Under the pieces are notes generated by a model. The model saw only the letters and a list, made by a program, of their open reading frames with translations, was not told where the DNA came from and searched no databases. From contig NZ_LN901324.1 in the NCBI RefSeq assembly GCF_001465875.1, positions 558,001 to 622,000 on the forward strand: DNA of 64,000 nucleotides, read 5' to 3'. Shown piece after piece: positions 45,998 through 55,522 of the stretch. Made by a program: the position numbers and the translations under genes. Every line of letters starts with the position of its first letter. Within the stretch, counting starts at the first letter, position 1. Source of the DNA: Legionella saoudiensis (GTDB taxonomy: Bacteria; Pseudomonadota; Gammaproteobacteria; Legionellales; Legionellaceae).

Positions 45998-48571
45998 CTA
46001 TGAGAGTTCTTTAATAAGGAAATGGCGCAGATTTTCTTTTTCTTCACTGCTAAGTGCTTGGTTGTTTGGATTCGTGATGTAAAACATATCTTCAGCTCGC
46101 TCTCCAGCCGTTGCGATTTTGGCATTATGTAAATGGATATTTAACGTCAAAAAAATACGACTAATTGTGGCTAGAAGCCCGGGGCGGTCACCCGTTATTA
46201 AAAATAAACGCGTAAAGTTATTATGGGGATCATCGTTATAGCTAATTTGAGTTTTTACATTAAAATGAGCTAAAACGCGTGAACGTCTTTTTTGCGCTAT
46301 AGCCGGTAATTGATCTTGCTTTTCAAGATGGAAGCATAAGGCTTTGCGTATGTCTTCAGATTGTTGCGAATTAAAAAAAGCCTGGTTTTGCTCATCTAAA
46401 ATAATATAAGTATCTAAATCGAATTGATTGTCGCAGGTGAGGATCATTGCCTCCTGAATCGTGACATGGTAATTGCTTAATACAGCTGTGGTAACCGCAA
46501 AACGAGCATCACTATGGGGCATGTAGATAAACACTTCCGTACCACCTTGACTATGGTGAGGCATAATCATAATTAACGGAAAATGGGAGCAGGTTAATAT
46601 GGCTTTAGTATGACGCGCAATAACCTCAGGTGACTCATGTAAAAAGTATCGGTCTTTAAATTGAGCCCAAAGCTTTTCAACGGTTTTTGCGGCAATACCC
46701 TCTGAAACTAATATAGTTAAGGCTGATTGTTTTCTTGTAGTAATTAAGGCCGTTTTATCCATGAGCTCTTGAGCTTTGTGCATCATATGTTTCGCTGCGC
46801 GATATAATTCTTTCAATAGTGAATCTTTCCACGCATTCCAAAGCTGCGGGTTGGTACCACAAATATCTGCTACAGTGAGCAAATACAAATAATCTAAATA
46901 ATGGGCATGGGGCAATAGTTGGCAAAAGTTTTTTATTGTATTGGGATCATAAATGTCTTGACGTTGCGCGGTTTGGGACATTAATAAGTGATTACGTACT
47001 AGCCAAGTAAGTAAATCGCAATCTTCTTTTTTTAAGTGATGGTTTTGCGCAAAATTCTGTGCCTCAATTGCCCCTAATTCCGAATGGTCACCGCCTCGTC
47101 CCTTGGCAATATCATGAAATAATGCGCTTAAGTAAAGGATTTCTGGTTTATCCAATGTCGGCATAATCTGCGCACAAAGTGGAAATTGTTGAGCATAATG
47201 TGCTTGCTTGAAGCGCGATATATTACGCACCACAAATAGGGTATGCTGATCTACAGTGAATACATGAAATAAATCATATTGCATTTGACCAGTAACTAGA
47301 GCAAAACACTCAATATAGTGAGCTAAAACCCCATATTGACTCATATAGTGTAAGGCTTCATAAGGACCATTTGGGGCTTTTAAAATATTCATAAAGAGTT
47401 CAGTGGTTTTTTTTGATGTTTTAAATCGTCGGCTAATCAAATAGAGTGACTCTCTAATTAAGCGAATAGTACTCGCTCTTACCCCTTCAATATCAGGCCT
47501 GTCAGCTATCCACAAAAACAGTTTTAATAAAGCGTGAGGGGTTTGAAGAAAGACGCGATTATTACGTACTTCAATGTATTGGTTGGATAATTGAAATTCA
47601 TTATCTAAAGGTATTAGCTTTTGTTTTGGCGACTGGGCAATCGTTTCATCAAACCATTGTAAAAGCATTTCATTTAATTCGCGGCTACTTTTTATGACTT
47701 TAAAGTAATCTTTCATGAATTGTTCAATAGCTAAGGAATGAGGTTTATCTTTATAGCCAAAGAAACTTGCTAATTTTACTTGATAATCAAAGGACAATCG
47801 TTCCTCTGCCTTTTCTGCGAGACAGTGTAGCGCAAATCGAACTCGGCAAAGAAAATGGTGGCAATGCATTAACTTTTCATATTCTTTATCGGTAATAAAA
47901 CCATAACTGATGCCATCAGCTAATTTTTTAAGATTAAAATGCCGTTTACCAATGCTATATAATATCTGCAAATCACGAAGCCCCCCTTGACCATATTTAA
48001 CGTTAGGTTCCAGGTTATAGGCTGTTTCCCCATATTTAATATCACGCTTTTTTTGTTCTTGCAGTTTGGCAATAAAGTAGTTTTTGCTAGTCCACATATG
48101 TAATGGATGGGTTTGATACAGCAATTCCTCCATTAAGGCACCGCGTCCACAGAGCAAAAACATATCCATAATGCTGGAAATAACCGTAACATCCCGGCAG
48201 GCCAATTCTGCACAGGAAGATACATTGGTAATTTGATGGCTAATTTCTAATCCAACATCCCAGCAATCTTGGATGAAGGCCTGTGCGCGCTGTAATTTTG
48301 CTTTAGAGATTTTATCGGTATGCAGTAGAATGATATCTACATCAGAATAAAGTAAAAGTTCTCGGCGTCCATAACCTCCTAAAGCAAGGAGACAAAAACT
48401 ATCTCCTCGATCGAGTTGGTTTTTATGAAAAAGGTTGATGAGTAACTCATCAGTAAAGGCAACGAGTCGATGAATGAGGGTGCTAACATTAGCTTTTTGA
48501 TCAAAATCTTCCCGCAGTTTTTCTTTAAACTGTTTTACTGTATTTTTGAGCTGCTGATTACCGTTCTTCAT
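45998..48571 (-). CDS. glnD: GlnD, PII uridylyltransferase / uridylyl-removing enzyme
   Basis: Nitrogen sensor that adds or removes UMP on PII proteins in response to glutamine. The 857 residues match. Order: nucleotidyltransferase (ALGGYGRRELLLYSDVDIILL, about 65-85), helical linker, HD domain for deuridylylation (LSALFHDIAKGRGGDHSELG), then two ACT domains at the C-terminus (about 680-760 and 785-857) that bind glutamine. It overlaps map by 14 bases, the map-glnD order also found in E. coli. Confidence 0.97.
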   Translation of the reverse strand: MKNGNQQLKNTVKQFKEKLREDFDQKANVSTLIHRLVAFTDELLINLFHKNQLDRGDSFCLLALGGYGRRELLLYSDVDIILLHTDKISKAKLQRAQAFIQDCWDVGLEISHQITNVSSCAELACRDVTVISSIMDMFLLCGRGALMEELLYQTHPLHMWTSKNYFIAKLQEQKKRDIKYGETAYNLEPNVKYGQGGLRDLQILYSIGKRHFNLKKLADGISYGFITDKEYEKLMHCHHFLCRVRFALHCLAEKAEERLSFDYQVKLASFFGYKDKPHSLAIEQFMKDYFKVIKSSRELNEMLLQWFDETIAQSPKQKLIPLDNEFQLSNQYIEVRNNRVFLQTPHALLKLFLWIADRPDIEGVRASTIRLIRESLYLISRRFKTSKKTTELFMNILKAPNGPYEALHYMSQYGVLAHYIECFALVTGQMQYDLFHVFTVDQHTLFVVRNISRFKQAHYAQQFPLCAQIMPTLDKPEILYLSALFHDIAKGRGGDHSELGAIEAQNFAQNHHLKKEDCDLLTWLVRNHLLMSQTAQRQDIYDPNTIKNFCQLLPHAHYLDYLYLLTVADICGTNPQLWNAWKDSLLKELYRAAKHMMHKAQELMDKTALITTRKQSALTILVSEGIAAKTVEKLWAQFKDRYFLHESPEVIARHTKAILTCSHFPLIMIMPHHSQGGTEVFIYMPHSDARFAVTTAVLSNYHVTIQEAMILTCDNQFDLDTYIILDEQNQAFFNSQQSEDIRKALCFHLEKQDQLPAIAQKRRSRVLAHFNVKTQISYNDDPHNNFTRLFLITGDRPGLLATISRIFLTLNIHLHNAKIATAGERAEDMFYITNPNNQALSSEEKENLRHFLIKELS

Positions 48572-49322
48572 CGCGTAGAGTCAAAATTTCTACACCATCA
48601 TCTGTTACCAATAGGGTATGCTCCCATTGAGCGGAAAGGCTATGGTCTTTAGTAACTACCGTCCATTGATCTGGCAATAAACGAGTATGATGTTTGCCTA
48701 CATTAATCATAGGTTCTATAGTAAAGGTCATGCCTGGCTCCAGTTTCATGCCGGTTCCAGGTACTCCATAATGTAGCACTTGAGGGTCTTCGTGAAACAC
48801 TCGTCCAATTCCGTGCCCGCAATAATCACGAACTACAGAACAGCGATTTTTTTCAGCATGTTGTTGAATGGCGTGACCAATATCGCCTAATTGGACGCCT
48901 GGTTTTACCATTTCAATGCCAATAAATAAGCAGTCATGCGCAATTTGCACGACATGTTTTGCTTTGACAGAAGGTGATCCGATATAAAACATTTTGCTCG
49001 TATCACCATGGTAACCATCTTTGATTACGGTGACGTCAATATTGATAATATCGCCATCTTTTAATGTCTTTTTTCCAGGTATGCCATGACAAACTACGTG
49101 GTTTACCGAAGTGCATATCGATTTTGGAAAGCCATTATAATTTAGGGGTGCTGGAATAGCTTTTTGTACATTAACAATGTAATCATGACAAATAGTATTC
49201 AGTTCTTCAGTACTAACACCTTCTTTAACATAAGGGCCAATCATTTCAAGAACTTCGCCCGCAAGCTTGCCTGCAACACGCATTTTTTCTATTTCGTCAG
49301 GAGTTTTTATGGTAACGGCCAT
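48558..49322 (-). CDS. map: Methionine aminopeptidase, type I
   Basis: Removes the initiator methionine from new proteins. The 254 residues match type Ia. Metal ligands are in NIDVTVIKDGYHGDTS (two Asp), GHGIGRVFHEDP (His), FTIEPMIN (Glu) and the final EHTLLVTDDGVEILT (Glu). The substrate His is in VCHGIPGKK. It is first in map-glnD. Confidence 0.97.
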   Translation of the reverse strand: MAVTIKTPDEIEKMRVAGKLAGEVLEMIGPYVKEGVSTEELNTICHDYIVNVQKAIPAPLNYNGFPKSICTSVNHVVCHGIPGKKTLKDGDIINIDVTVIKDGYHGDTSKMFYIGSPSVKAKHVVQIAHDCLFIGIEMVKPGVQLGDIGHAIQQHAEKNRCSVVRDYCGHGIGRVFHEDPQVLHYGVPGTGMKLEPGMTFTIEPMINVGKHHTRLLPDQWTVVTKDHSLSAQWEHTLLVTDDGVEILTLRDEER

Positions 49323-49514
49323 GTGGTGAATCCCAAAATAATAGTGTGGAACAGTATGAATAGTAGCATAATTGATTATTGATCAACAGTATTTGGCTTA
49401 TTTATGAGTTGTTTATCGAGATTAGCATTTTGTTGACCAAATAACCAAGATGGCACTTGAGTTATCATACTATACTTTAATATAAGACCTGTTTGTCCAA
49501 CCTAGGGAAAGAAA

Positions 49515-49928
49515 ATGATGTATCAAGAGCGCTTATTATTATTTATAGCATGTCTATCTATTAATTCCATTTCCTTTGCATATGTTCACACTACCCATAA
49601 GACGGTATACCATGTTAGTCGCCACCATAATGCGGTTCCTGAGCATATTAATTATATTAACTATAGCCATCCTTACCGCAATAACGTTTGGTATGTTGAG
49701 GGGAGTCATGGGACTGTGTATCGTGCTGGTGGATATCATGGTGATTGGTATAATGAGGGTGGAACTGTGATTATTAATACTGGTGGAGATACTGTGTGGT
49801 TTGATAATAGTATAAATAATGAGGAAGTTATTGGTGTTCCGGTAGGCGGCTACTTTGACCCTTCATGCGAGACTGTTCAAACCTGTACCTATGATGGTCA
49901 CTGCATTACACAGCAAAAATGCGATTAA
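49515..49928 (+). CDS. Small secreted Gly/Tyr/His-rich protein, unknown
   Basis: 137 residues with a signal peptide (LLLFIACLSINSISFA, cut at about residue 22). The mature part is rich in His, Tyr and Gly, with short beta-like repeats (NVWYVEGSHGTVYRAGGYHGDWYNEGGTV). It ends with four cysteines (CETVQTCTYDGHCITQQKC) that could form two disulfides in the periplasm or outside the cell. His and the cysteine tail could bind metal, but nothing proves it. No family is recognised. AGGGAAAG lies before the ATG. The next gene starts 13 bases later. Confidence 0.72.
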   Translation: MMYQERLLLFIACLSINSISFAYVHTTHKTVYHVSRHHNAVPEHINYINYSHPYRNNVWYVEGSHGTVYRAGGYHGDWYNEGGTVIINTGGDTVWFDNSINNEEVIGVPVGGYFDPSCETVQTCTYDGHCITQQKCD

Positions 49929-49941
49929 CATATGGATTACT

Positions 49942-50982
49942 ATGAATAAAAACTTTCAATGGGCAGTTGTTGGAGCAGGGCCTGCGGGCATTGCTGCAGT
50001 CGGGAAATTATTAGATCAAGGTATTTTATCAGAGGATATTTTATGGATTGATCCCCACTTTAAGGTGGGTGATTTAGGGCTACTTTGGCGCAATGTTTCC
50101 AGCAATACTAAGGTAAAGTATTTCAATAGTTTCTTAGCAGAAGTGCGATCGTTTAATTACGAAGAGGCACCTGATTTTGCGTTAAAGCACTTACCCGAAG
50201 ATGAAACCTGTACTTTAAGCTATGTGGTGGATCCTTTACAGTGGGTCAGTGCACATTTAATGCAAAAGGTAAAAGCAGTAGAAGCTACGATTCATAGTAT
50301 GTTTTTAGCAGAGCGAATGTGGACATTATCTACTGCAACTGAATCTTATCGCGCTAAAAATGTTATTTTAGCTACAGGTGCATTACCTTCTTCGTTGAAC
50401 TACCCTGGTCTTAATGTGCTCCCCTTTGATACGGCAATTGATAAAGAAAAATTAGCTGCAGAGCTTAATCTTAATGAAACCTATGGTGTGTTTGGCTCAT
50501 CACATTCTGCCATCATCATCGTGCGCTATCTGGTGGAGCTGGGAGTAAAAAAAGTAATTAATTTTTATCGCTCTCCTTGCCGTTATGCGATTGAGTTAGA
50601 TGATTGGATTCTTTTTGACAATACTGGGCTGAAAGGACAAACCGCTGCTTGGGCAAGAGAGAATATCGATGGCGTATTGCCGGAAAATTTAGTGCGTTAT
50701 AACACTTCTGAACCTAATATAGCCCGTTATTTACCTGAGTGTGAGCGGGTGATTTATGCAGTCGGATTTGAAAAGCGTAAAAATATTATCATTGGCGATT
50801 ATGAAGATACCCGCCATAATCCTCATGTAGGTATCATTGGACCTGGTTTATTTGGTTTTGGGATTGCGTATCCTGAAAACAAAACAGATCCTTTTGGTAA
50901 TGTAGAATCCCAGGTAGGCTTATGGAAGTTCATGGTTTATCTTAATAAAGTAATGCCCGTTTGGTTTAAATACCCTACTTAA
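49942..50982 (+). CDS. FAD-dependent oxidoreductase, pyridine-nucleotide type
   Basis: 346 residues from the ATG at 49942; a longer frame from 49855 would run through the end of the upstream gene and is rejected. The FAD-binding motif VVGAGPAGIAAVGKLL is at the very start, and an NAD(P) fold follows with YGVFGSSHSAIIIVRYLVELGVKK. A second FAD contact is in IYAVGFEKR. There is no CxxxxC redox pair, so it is not a thioredoxin- or glutathione-reductase type. A flavin monooxygenase or a ferredoxin/NAD oxidoreductase is possible; the substrate is unknown. Confidence 0.85.
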   Translation: MNKNFQWAVVGAGPAGIAAVGKLLDQGILSEDILWIDPHFKVGDLGLLWRNVSSNTKVKYFNSFLAEVRSFNYEEAPDFALKHLPEDETCTLSYVVDPLQWVSAHLMQKVKAVEATIHSMFLAERMWTLSTATESYRAKNVILATGALPSSLNYPGLNVLPFDTAIDKEKLAAELNLNETYGVFGSSHSAIIIVRYLVELGVKKVINFYRSPCRYAIELDDWILFDNTGLKGQTAAWARENIDGVLPENLVRYNTSEPNIARYLPECERVIYAVGFEKRKNIIIGDYEDTRHNPHVGIIGPGLFGFGIAYPENKTDPFGNVESQVGLWKFMVYLNKVMPVWFKYPT

Positions 50983-51009
50983 TAAAGCCAACATCTCAGT
51001 GGATGCACA

Positions 51010-51071
51010 CGAGGTAACAGGCTCTATGCTACTAACCTGAGTTGCCTCGTCGCACTGCTCTTCGCAATGAC
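51010..51071. repeat. Palindromic intergenic repeat
   Basis: CGAGGTAAC (51010-51018) pairs with GTTGCCTCG (51041-51049) with one mismatch. The right part, GAGTTGCCTCGTCGCACTGC to CAATGAC (51037-51071), is the same family as 9961-9999. It lies in the 271-base gap between the oxidoreductase and the transferase gene; no gene is seen there. Confidence 0.55.
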
Positions 51072-51253
51072 AATCCTTAATAAAGGCTATTATTATTGCT
51101 GCGCACCAGTAAGTACTCAGGCTTGTGCTGCTATTTTGGCCTATAGGGTAATTATATTCTTCATATTTAGCCTTTTAATTATGATTTTTTTGAACGCAGG
51201 ACAAAAAATTTGTAAACTATGTGCCTATTTTGAGGAGAGTTACCATTTTTAAG

Positions 51254-52864
51254 ATGAACCGACCGAGTTACTGGTCAAGCGAACTGATTACTTTATTCAG
51301 CAGCCTATTTTTTACTCTTGCATGCAATGCTTCGTTCTGGAATGAATTATTAAGTGGTAAAGAATTAATATCCACGCATACCTTATTTATTATTATTTGT
51401 ACTGGAATTGCTATTACGGGATTACAGTGGTTTTTATTATTGCTGGTCGTTAACCGCTGGACTTTCAAAGGGTTTATGATTAGCTTGTTTTTAGTCACTT
51501 CCATCATGGTCTATTTCATGAATACTTTTCATGTTTATATCGATCCAAACATGGTGACTAATGTGATAAGTACTGACTACCAGGAGAGTAAAGAACTACT
51601 ACAATGGCGAATTGTTCCTTATCTCTTGCTATTGGGCGTGATTCCTAGTTGGATTGTATGGCATATTCGCATTTATAAACGAAGTTTACTCTCTTATTGG
51701 ACAGGGCGTTTAGGCGCTATATTTCTATCTATGCTCATGTTTTTTGGCGCAGGATGGGCGGTATATAATGATCTTAGCCCCATACATCGTGCTAAAAAAG
51801 AAATTGTTTATTTGGTTACCCCGTTAAATTTATTTTCATCTTCATCAAAGGCTTATTGGAGAGCTCAGAGAGCCCAGGCAAATATTACACGGACGTTGAT
51901 TGGAACAGATGCACAGCAAATGCCTCGACCTGATGGAAGCAAGCCTCGGGCTATTATTCTTGTAATTGGTGAAACAGTGCGTGCCGCAAATTGGGGATTA
52001 GGGGAATATAGTCGCCAAACAACGCCAGAATTAGCCAAACACCAGCTCATTAATTTTAGTCAGGTTAATAGCTGTGGTACGTCCACAGCCGTATCCTTAC
52101 CCTGCATGTTTTCTCCCTATGGCCTACGTCATTATGATGAACAGCGTATTAGTCAAAGTGAATCATTATTGCATCTTTTAAATCGCTTAAATATTTCAGT
52201 ATTGTGGCGCGATAATCAATCGGGTTGTAAAGGCGTATGCGATGGTTTACCTGTAGAAAAATTAAAAGTTGAAGCAATGTGCAAAAATGGTCGATGCTTT
52301 GACGAAATTCTTTTACATCAATTAAAAGAGAAAATAGGCTCAGTAAAAGGTGATCAATTGATTGTATTGCATATGCTAGGTAACCATGGGCCTGCTTATT
52401 ATGAGCGTTATCCAGAGCAGTTCAAACGCTGGTTGCCCACTTGTGATACGGCGGATTTGGCTAGTTGTTCTCAAGAATCAATTGTAAACACCTATGATAA
52501 TGCCATTTTGTATACGGACAGCGTGTTAGCTCGGGCATTGGATGAGTTAAGTACGGTCACCACGCATGATACAGGATTAATTTATGTTTCAGACCATGGT
52601 GAATCACTCGGCGAACATAATTTATTTCTGCATGGATTGCCTTATTTCATGGCCCCAGATGAGCAAAAAAAGGTACCTATGATTTTTTGGCCATCGAAAG
52701 GATTAGTAAAGCAGTTGGCGCTTGATGAAGAATGTATGCAAAATAAAAAAGAAGCAGCAATTTCTCATGATTATCTTTTTTCGACAGTGTTGTCATTGTT
52801 TGATGTGAAAACAAAAGCGTATAATAAAAAGTATGATTTGCTGCATTCGTGCCGAAAAGGATGA
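51254..52864 (+). CDS. eptA: EptA-like lipid A phosphoethanolamine transferase
   Basis: Inner-membrane enzyme that moves phosphoethanolamine to lipid A in the periplasm, which weakens polymyxin-type peptides. 536 residues from the ATG at 51254. Five N-terminal membrane helices (about 9-28, 42-66, 72-92, 120-138, 153-171) precede the alkaline-phosphatase-like domain. The acceptor threonine is Thr241 (VIGETVRAAN). Metal motifs include NSCGTSTAVSLPCMFS, LGNHGPAYYERYP and SDHGESLGEHNLFLHGLPY. The start is not certain: GAGGAG at 51232-51237 is 16 bases before this ATG, and a GTG at 51221 would add 11 residues. Confidence 0.9.
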   Translation: MNRPSYWSSELITLFSSLFFTLACNASFWNELLSGKELISTHTLFIIICTGIAITGLQWFLLLLVVNRWTFKGFMISLFLVTSIMVYFMNTFHVYIDPNMVTNVISTDYQESKELLQWRIVPYLLLLGVIPSWIVWHIRIYKRSLLSYWTGRLGAIFLSMLMFFGAGWAVYNDLSPIHRAKKEIVYLVTPLNLFSSSSKAYWRAQRAQANITRTLIGTDAQQMPRPDGSKPRAIILVIGETVRAANWGLGEYSRQTTPELAKHQLINFSQVNSCGTSTAVSLPCMFSPYGLRHYDEQRISQSESLLHLLNRLNISVLWRDNQSGCKGVCDGLPVEKLKVEAMCKNGRCFDEILLHQLKEKIGSVKGDQLIVLHMLGNHGPAYYERYPEQFKRWLPTCDTADLASCSQESIVNTYDNAILYTDSVLARALDELSTVTTHDTGLIYVSDHGESLGEHNLFLHGLPYFMAPDEQKKVPMIFWPSKGLVKQLALDEECMQNKKEAAISHDYLFSTVLSLFDVKTKAYNKKYDLLHSCRKG

Positions 52865-52875
52865 AATGTAGATCC

Positions 52876-52910
52876 GTAGCCTTGATTACGCTTCGCTGTA
52901 ATAGGGCTAC
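52876..52910. terminator. Hairpin between convergent eptA and MFS genes
   Basis: GTAGCC...GGCTAC outer arms with an inner ATTACG/CTGTAAT-type stem around CTTCG. It lies 11 bases after the eptA stop and 7 before the end of the convergent MFS gene, so it may terminate both. Its CGCT.CG-TAAT core resembles the sppA terminator at 5381. Confidence 0.55.
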
Positions 52911-52917
52911 ATTAGTC

Positions 52918-54135
52918 TTATCCTTTTGTTTGATAATGCCAAAATTTAGGCAAGAAATAACAACAAATGCCTACTCCTAAAATACATAAAACTCCCCCCG
53001 AGATAAGCGCTGTGCCAATGCCTAAGCTTGAAGCAACAAGGCCGGCGCGGGTATCACCTAATTTTGGACCACTTAAATAACTGATCATTTCAATCCCAGC
53101 CAATCGACCGCGATACTCAGTAGGAATCGTATTATTCCAAAGTGTTACTCTAAATATACCGCTGATTGCATCAAAAGCACCGGCAAGTGCAAGAAACAAG
53201 AGTACAAGCCAAAGTGACTTAGATAAGCCAAAACCAATAATTGCAGCTCCCCAAAGCGCTGCAGCAATAGCAATCGCTTTGCCATCATGAGTAATCTTTG
53301 AGGTCCAGCCACTAAAAAATGAAATAATTAATGAACCTACCGCAGGGGCTGAATAAAGTAGTCCTAAAGTTTGCGCTCCACCAAAAGATTGAGCGATGGC
53401 AGGTAGCAGCGCATTAGGCATTGCAAAAACCATGGCAAAAAAATCAACCAAATAGCTGCCAACTAACTCTTGTCGGCTAAATGCAAAAGAAATACCCTGC
53501 TTAAGCGATAACAAAATAGAAGGATGCTCCTCTACTGCAGGCTTAGGAATGTGATGCATTTTTATTAAGGTAATCAAGGAAAGGAAAAAGGTAACCAAAT
53601 CCACAAGATAGGTAATAACAATTCCATGATGAGCAAGAATCAATCCGGCAATTGCCGGCGCAATAATCATACAAAAGCTGTATTTAAATGCTGATAAAGC
53701 ACCTACATCTTTATAATCTTCTGGGGCTACAATTTGCTGGGTGATGCTGTCATAAGCAGGGCGATGCAATCCCGTAATGGCAGACATAGCTGCTGATGTA
53801 ATAAAGATAAGAATCAAGGAAGGGTGTTCCTGATAGGAGTTTAAAGCAAGCAAAAAACAGCCAATACCAAGTAAGAACTCACTAATGATTAATAATAAAC
53901 GTCGATTATAGCGATCCGCGAACACCCCCCCAATAAGGGCCGTAATTAAAAGCGGAAGTAATTGCACAAGGCTTAGAAGCCCAACCATAAAGGTAGATTG
54001 GGTTAAATGATAAATTTGATAAGGAAGTGCCACACTACTGATCATGGTGCCAATAAAAGAAATAAACTGTCCTAAATAAAGTAATCGAAAATCACGGTTT
54101 CTTTTAAGAATTGAAAGGTTTAGAAGATGACTCAT
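52918..54135 (-). CDS. Major facilitator exporter (EntS-like)
   Basis: About 405 residues with some twelve hydrophobic helices. The loop 2-3 motif GGVFADRYNRRLLL (about 67-80) places it in the MFS, and the RNRDFRLLYLGQFISFIG start and GVFRVTLWNN-like TIPTEYRGRLAGIEM region match the EntS/DHA3 group of drug or siderophore exporters. The ATG at 54135 gives the usual start; a GTG at 54159 would add eight residues. The substrate is unknown. It is divergent from the GTPase gene. Confidence 0.85.
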   Translation of the reverse strand: MSHLLNLSILKRNRDFRLLYLGQFISFIGTMISSVALPYQIYHLTQSTFMVGLLSLVQLLPLLITALIGGVFADRYNRRLLLIISEFLLGIGCFLLALNSYQEHPSLILIFITSAAMSAITGLHRPAYDSITQQIVAPEDYKDVGALSAFKYSFCMIIAPAIAGLILAHHGIVITYLVDLVTFFLSLITLIKMHHIPKPAVEEHPSILLSLKQGISFAFSRQELVGSYLVDFFAMVFAMPNALLPAIAQSFGGAQTLGLLYSAPAVGSLIISFFSGWTSKITHDGKAIAIAAALWGAAIIGFGLSKSLWLVLLFLALAGAFDAISGIFRVTLWNNTIPTEYRGRLAGIEMISYLSGPKLGDTRAGLVASSLGIGTALISGGVLCILGVGICCYFLPKFWHYQTKG

Positions 54136-54293
54136 ATTGGGCAATATCCAAAAAAGCACTAATGCAAAGACTAATTTTAAGCTTTTTCATGAACTGAGTA
54201 TATATACTTTTGCTGATCGGGATTGGTTGGACATATAATGGACTCAAAGGTCAAAATAAAGTAAGATGTGTTCTTTTTTGAGTGAGGGTTTTT

Positions 54294-55361
54294 ATGAAGG
54301 TTTTTATTTTTGGTGCAGCACATACTGGTAAAACGGAGTTATTTAGACAACTAATGGATCAAGAGGCTACGCGAAAAAATGAATACAAACCGTCATTCGG
54401 TCCTGATTTTATAACCCTAGAAGGTATGAACATTTGGGATTCTCCTGGAAGTAATAGTTATAAAGACATTTTTCGCCTTTTTTGGAGCGGGGCGGAAATT
54501 GGAGTTTATTGCATTAATTTATCTAAAGAAATTAATGAGGATATGTTACAACAAATAAAAATGGACATTGAATCATTTCAAATTGCAAACGAAAATGCAA
54601 AATTAATTCTTGTAGGTACTTTTAATGACATGGCTTTAAATGGAAACACTGCAGAATCAATACGTGAACAGTTGCACGAATTTGCTTTTGCAGATGTACT
54701 TACAGTAACTACCTCTGAACCTTATGGCACCAAGGCATTGCTCACATTACTTAAGGACTATGCATATGCTAAAGCCCAATCGCATAGTTTAGTAGATGAT
54801 CCCGAGGAAAATTTGAATTCATTAGAAATCTTACGTGATAAGCAGTTACCTGAATCGGAATTATATAATGCTTTAAATAAATTAAATAGCCAGGTAATTA
54901 GTTTGGGATTAGATGCTGATAATATTGCTGCTTTAGGTGAAGAGGTGAATGAATTACTTAACAATATAGCTGATCCCGGACAGTTAGATAAAACTAAAGC
55001 ATATAATCAATTTCTTGCGAATTGTGATACAAAGTTTAGCGAAAAATATCATGGCCTTAAAGCCGCGGTTAAGACTTTCGCGACCGTAGTTTTAATTACT
55101 ACTTTAGCAGCAAGCATATTTTTTGGGGCTGGTATGCTATTGGGTGCTTGGGCAGGTGTTTCTACATTTTTAACCGCATTAGCAGAAGGGACCACAGGGG
55201 CTGCTGTATTTGCTGCAGGAACTTCTGCGACCAATTTGGCTTCTCTTACTTATTTTGGAAACAGATTTTTCCAGAAGCCAGTTAAGAATGCAGCACATGA
55301 ATTTATTGAAAGTATAAAAAATACGGATATTGAGGGTGTGAATTTTAATTCAACTCTGTAA
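54294..55361 (+). CDS. Rab-like small GTPase with C-terminal membrane hairpin
   Basis: 355 residues from the ATG at 54294, with GAGGG five bases upstream. Residues 1-160 align with eukaryotic Rab proteins: P-loop GAAHTGKT (7-14), switch I YKPSFGPDF (31-39; Rab has YxSTIGVDF), WDSPG (48-52; Rab WDTAG), G4 TFND (109-112; Rab NKxD) and G5 TSEP (140-143; Rab TSAK). G4 and G5 are degenerate, so guanine binding is uncertain. A helical linker (165-255) and two hydrophobic helices (about 261-285 and 288-315) follow, with a short tail. No prenylation CaaX is present; the helices would anchor it instead. It is likely a translocated host-interaction protein, but no secretion signal was proven. TATAAT at 54234-54239 may be its -10. 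Confidence 0.85.
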   Translation: MKVFIFGAAHTGKTELFRQLMDQEATRKNEYKPSFGPDFITLEGMNIWDSPGSNSYKDIFRLFWSGAEIGVYCINLSKEINEDMLQQIKMDIESFQIANENAKLILVGTFNDMALNGNTAESIREQLHEFAFADVLTVTTSEPYGTKALLTLLKDYAYAKAQSHSLVDDPEENLNSLEILRDKQLPESELYNALNKLNSQVISLGLDADNIAALGEEVNELLNNIADPGQLDKTKAYNQFLANCDTKFSEKYHGLKAAVKTFATVVLITTLAASIFFGAGMLLGAWAGVSTFLTALAEGTTGAAVFAAGTSATNLASLTYFGNRFFQKPVKNAAHEFIESIKNTDIEGVNFNSTL

Positions 55362-55388
55362 CCTGGTTGCAAGTAACTAAGGGATTTT

Positions 55389-55476
55389 GTAGGCTGGTGC
55401 TGAGTGCAACGAAGCCCAGCGCCGAGACTCAATGCCCCATCCATGCTGGGCTTCGCGATGCTCAGCACCAGCCTAC
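55389..55476. repeat. Large perfect-ended palindromic repeat
   Basis: GTAGGCTGGTGCTGAG (55389-55404) is exactly inverted at 55461-55476. The next bases, TGCAACGAAGCCCAGC and GCTGGGCTTCGCGATG, extend the stem with few mismatches. It lies 28 bases after the GTPase stop and could act as a terminator. It is of the same family as 31203-31274. A broken copy of the CCTGGTTGC hairpin precedes it (about 55362-55375). Confidence 0.65.
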
Positions 55477-55522
55477 ACTTCATGCTTGGAGCTTTTGCAA
55501 TTAATTGTATCTTGCTCAGGCA

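Noticed and set aside
50941..51085. CTTAATAAAG copies flanking the repeat as a target duplication
   Set aside because: The 10-mer also occurs within the coding part at 50941-50950 and one copy spans the stop codon, so chance in AT-rich DNA is more likely.
51067..51252. 61-codon plus-strand frame with a hydrophobic stretch
   Set aside because: It starts inside an intergenic repeat, lacks a ribosome site and runs into the eptA start region; AT-rich DNA gives hydrophobic codons by chance.
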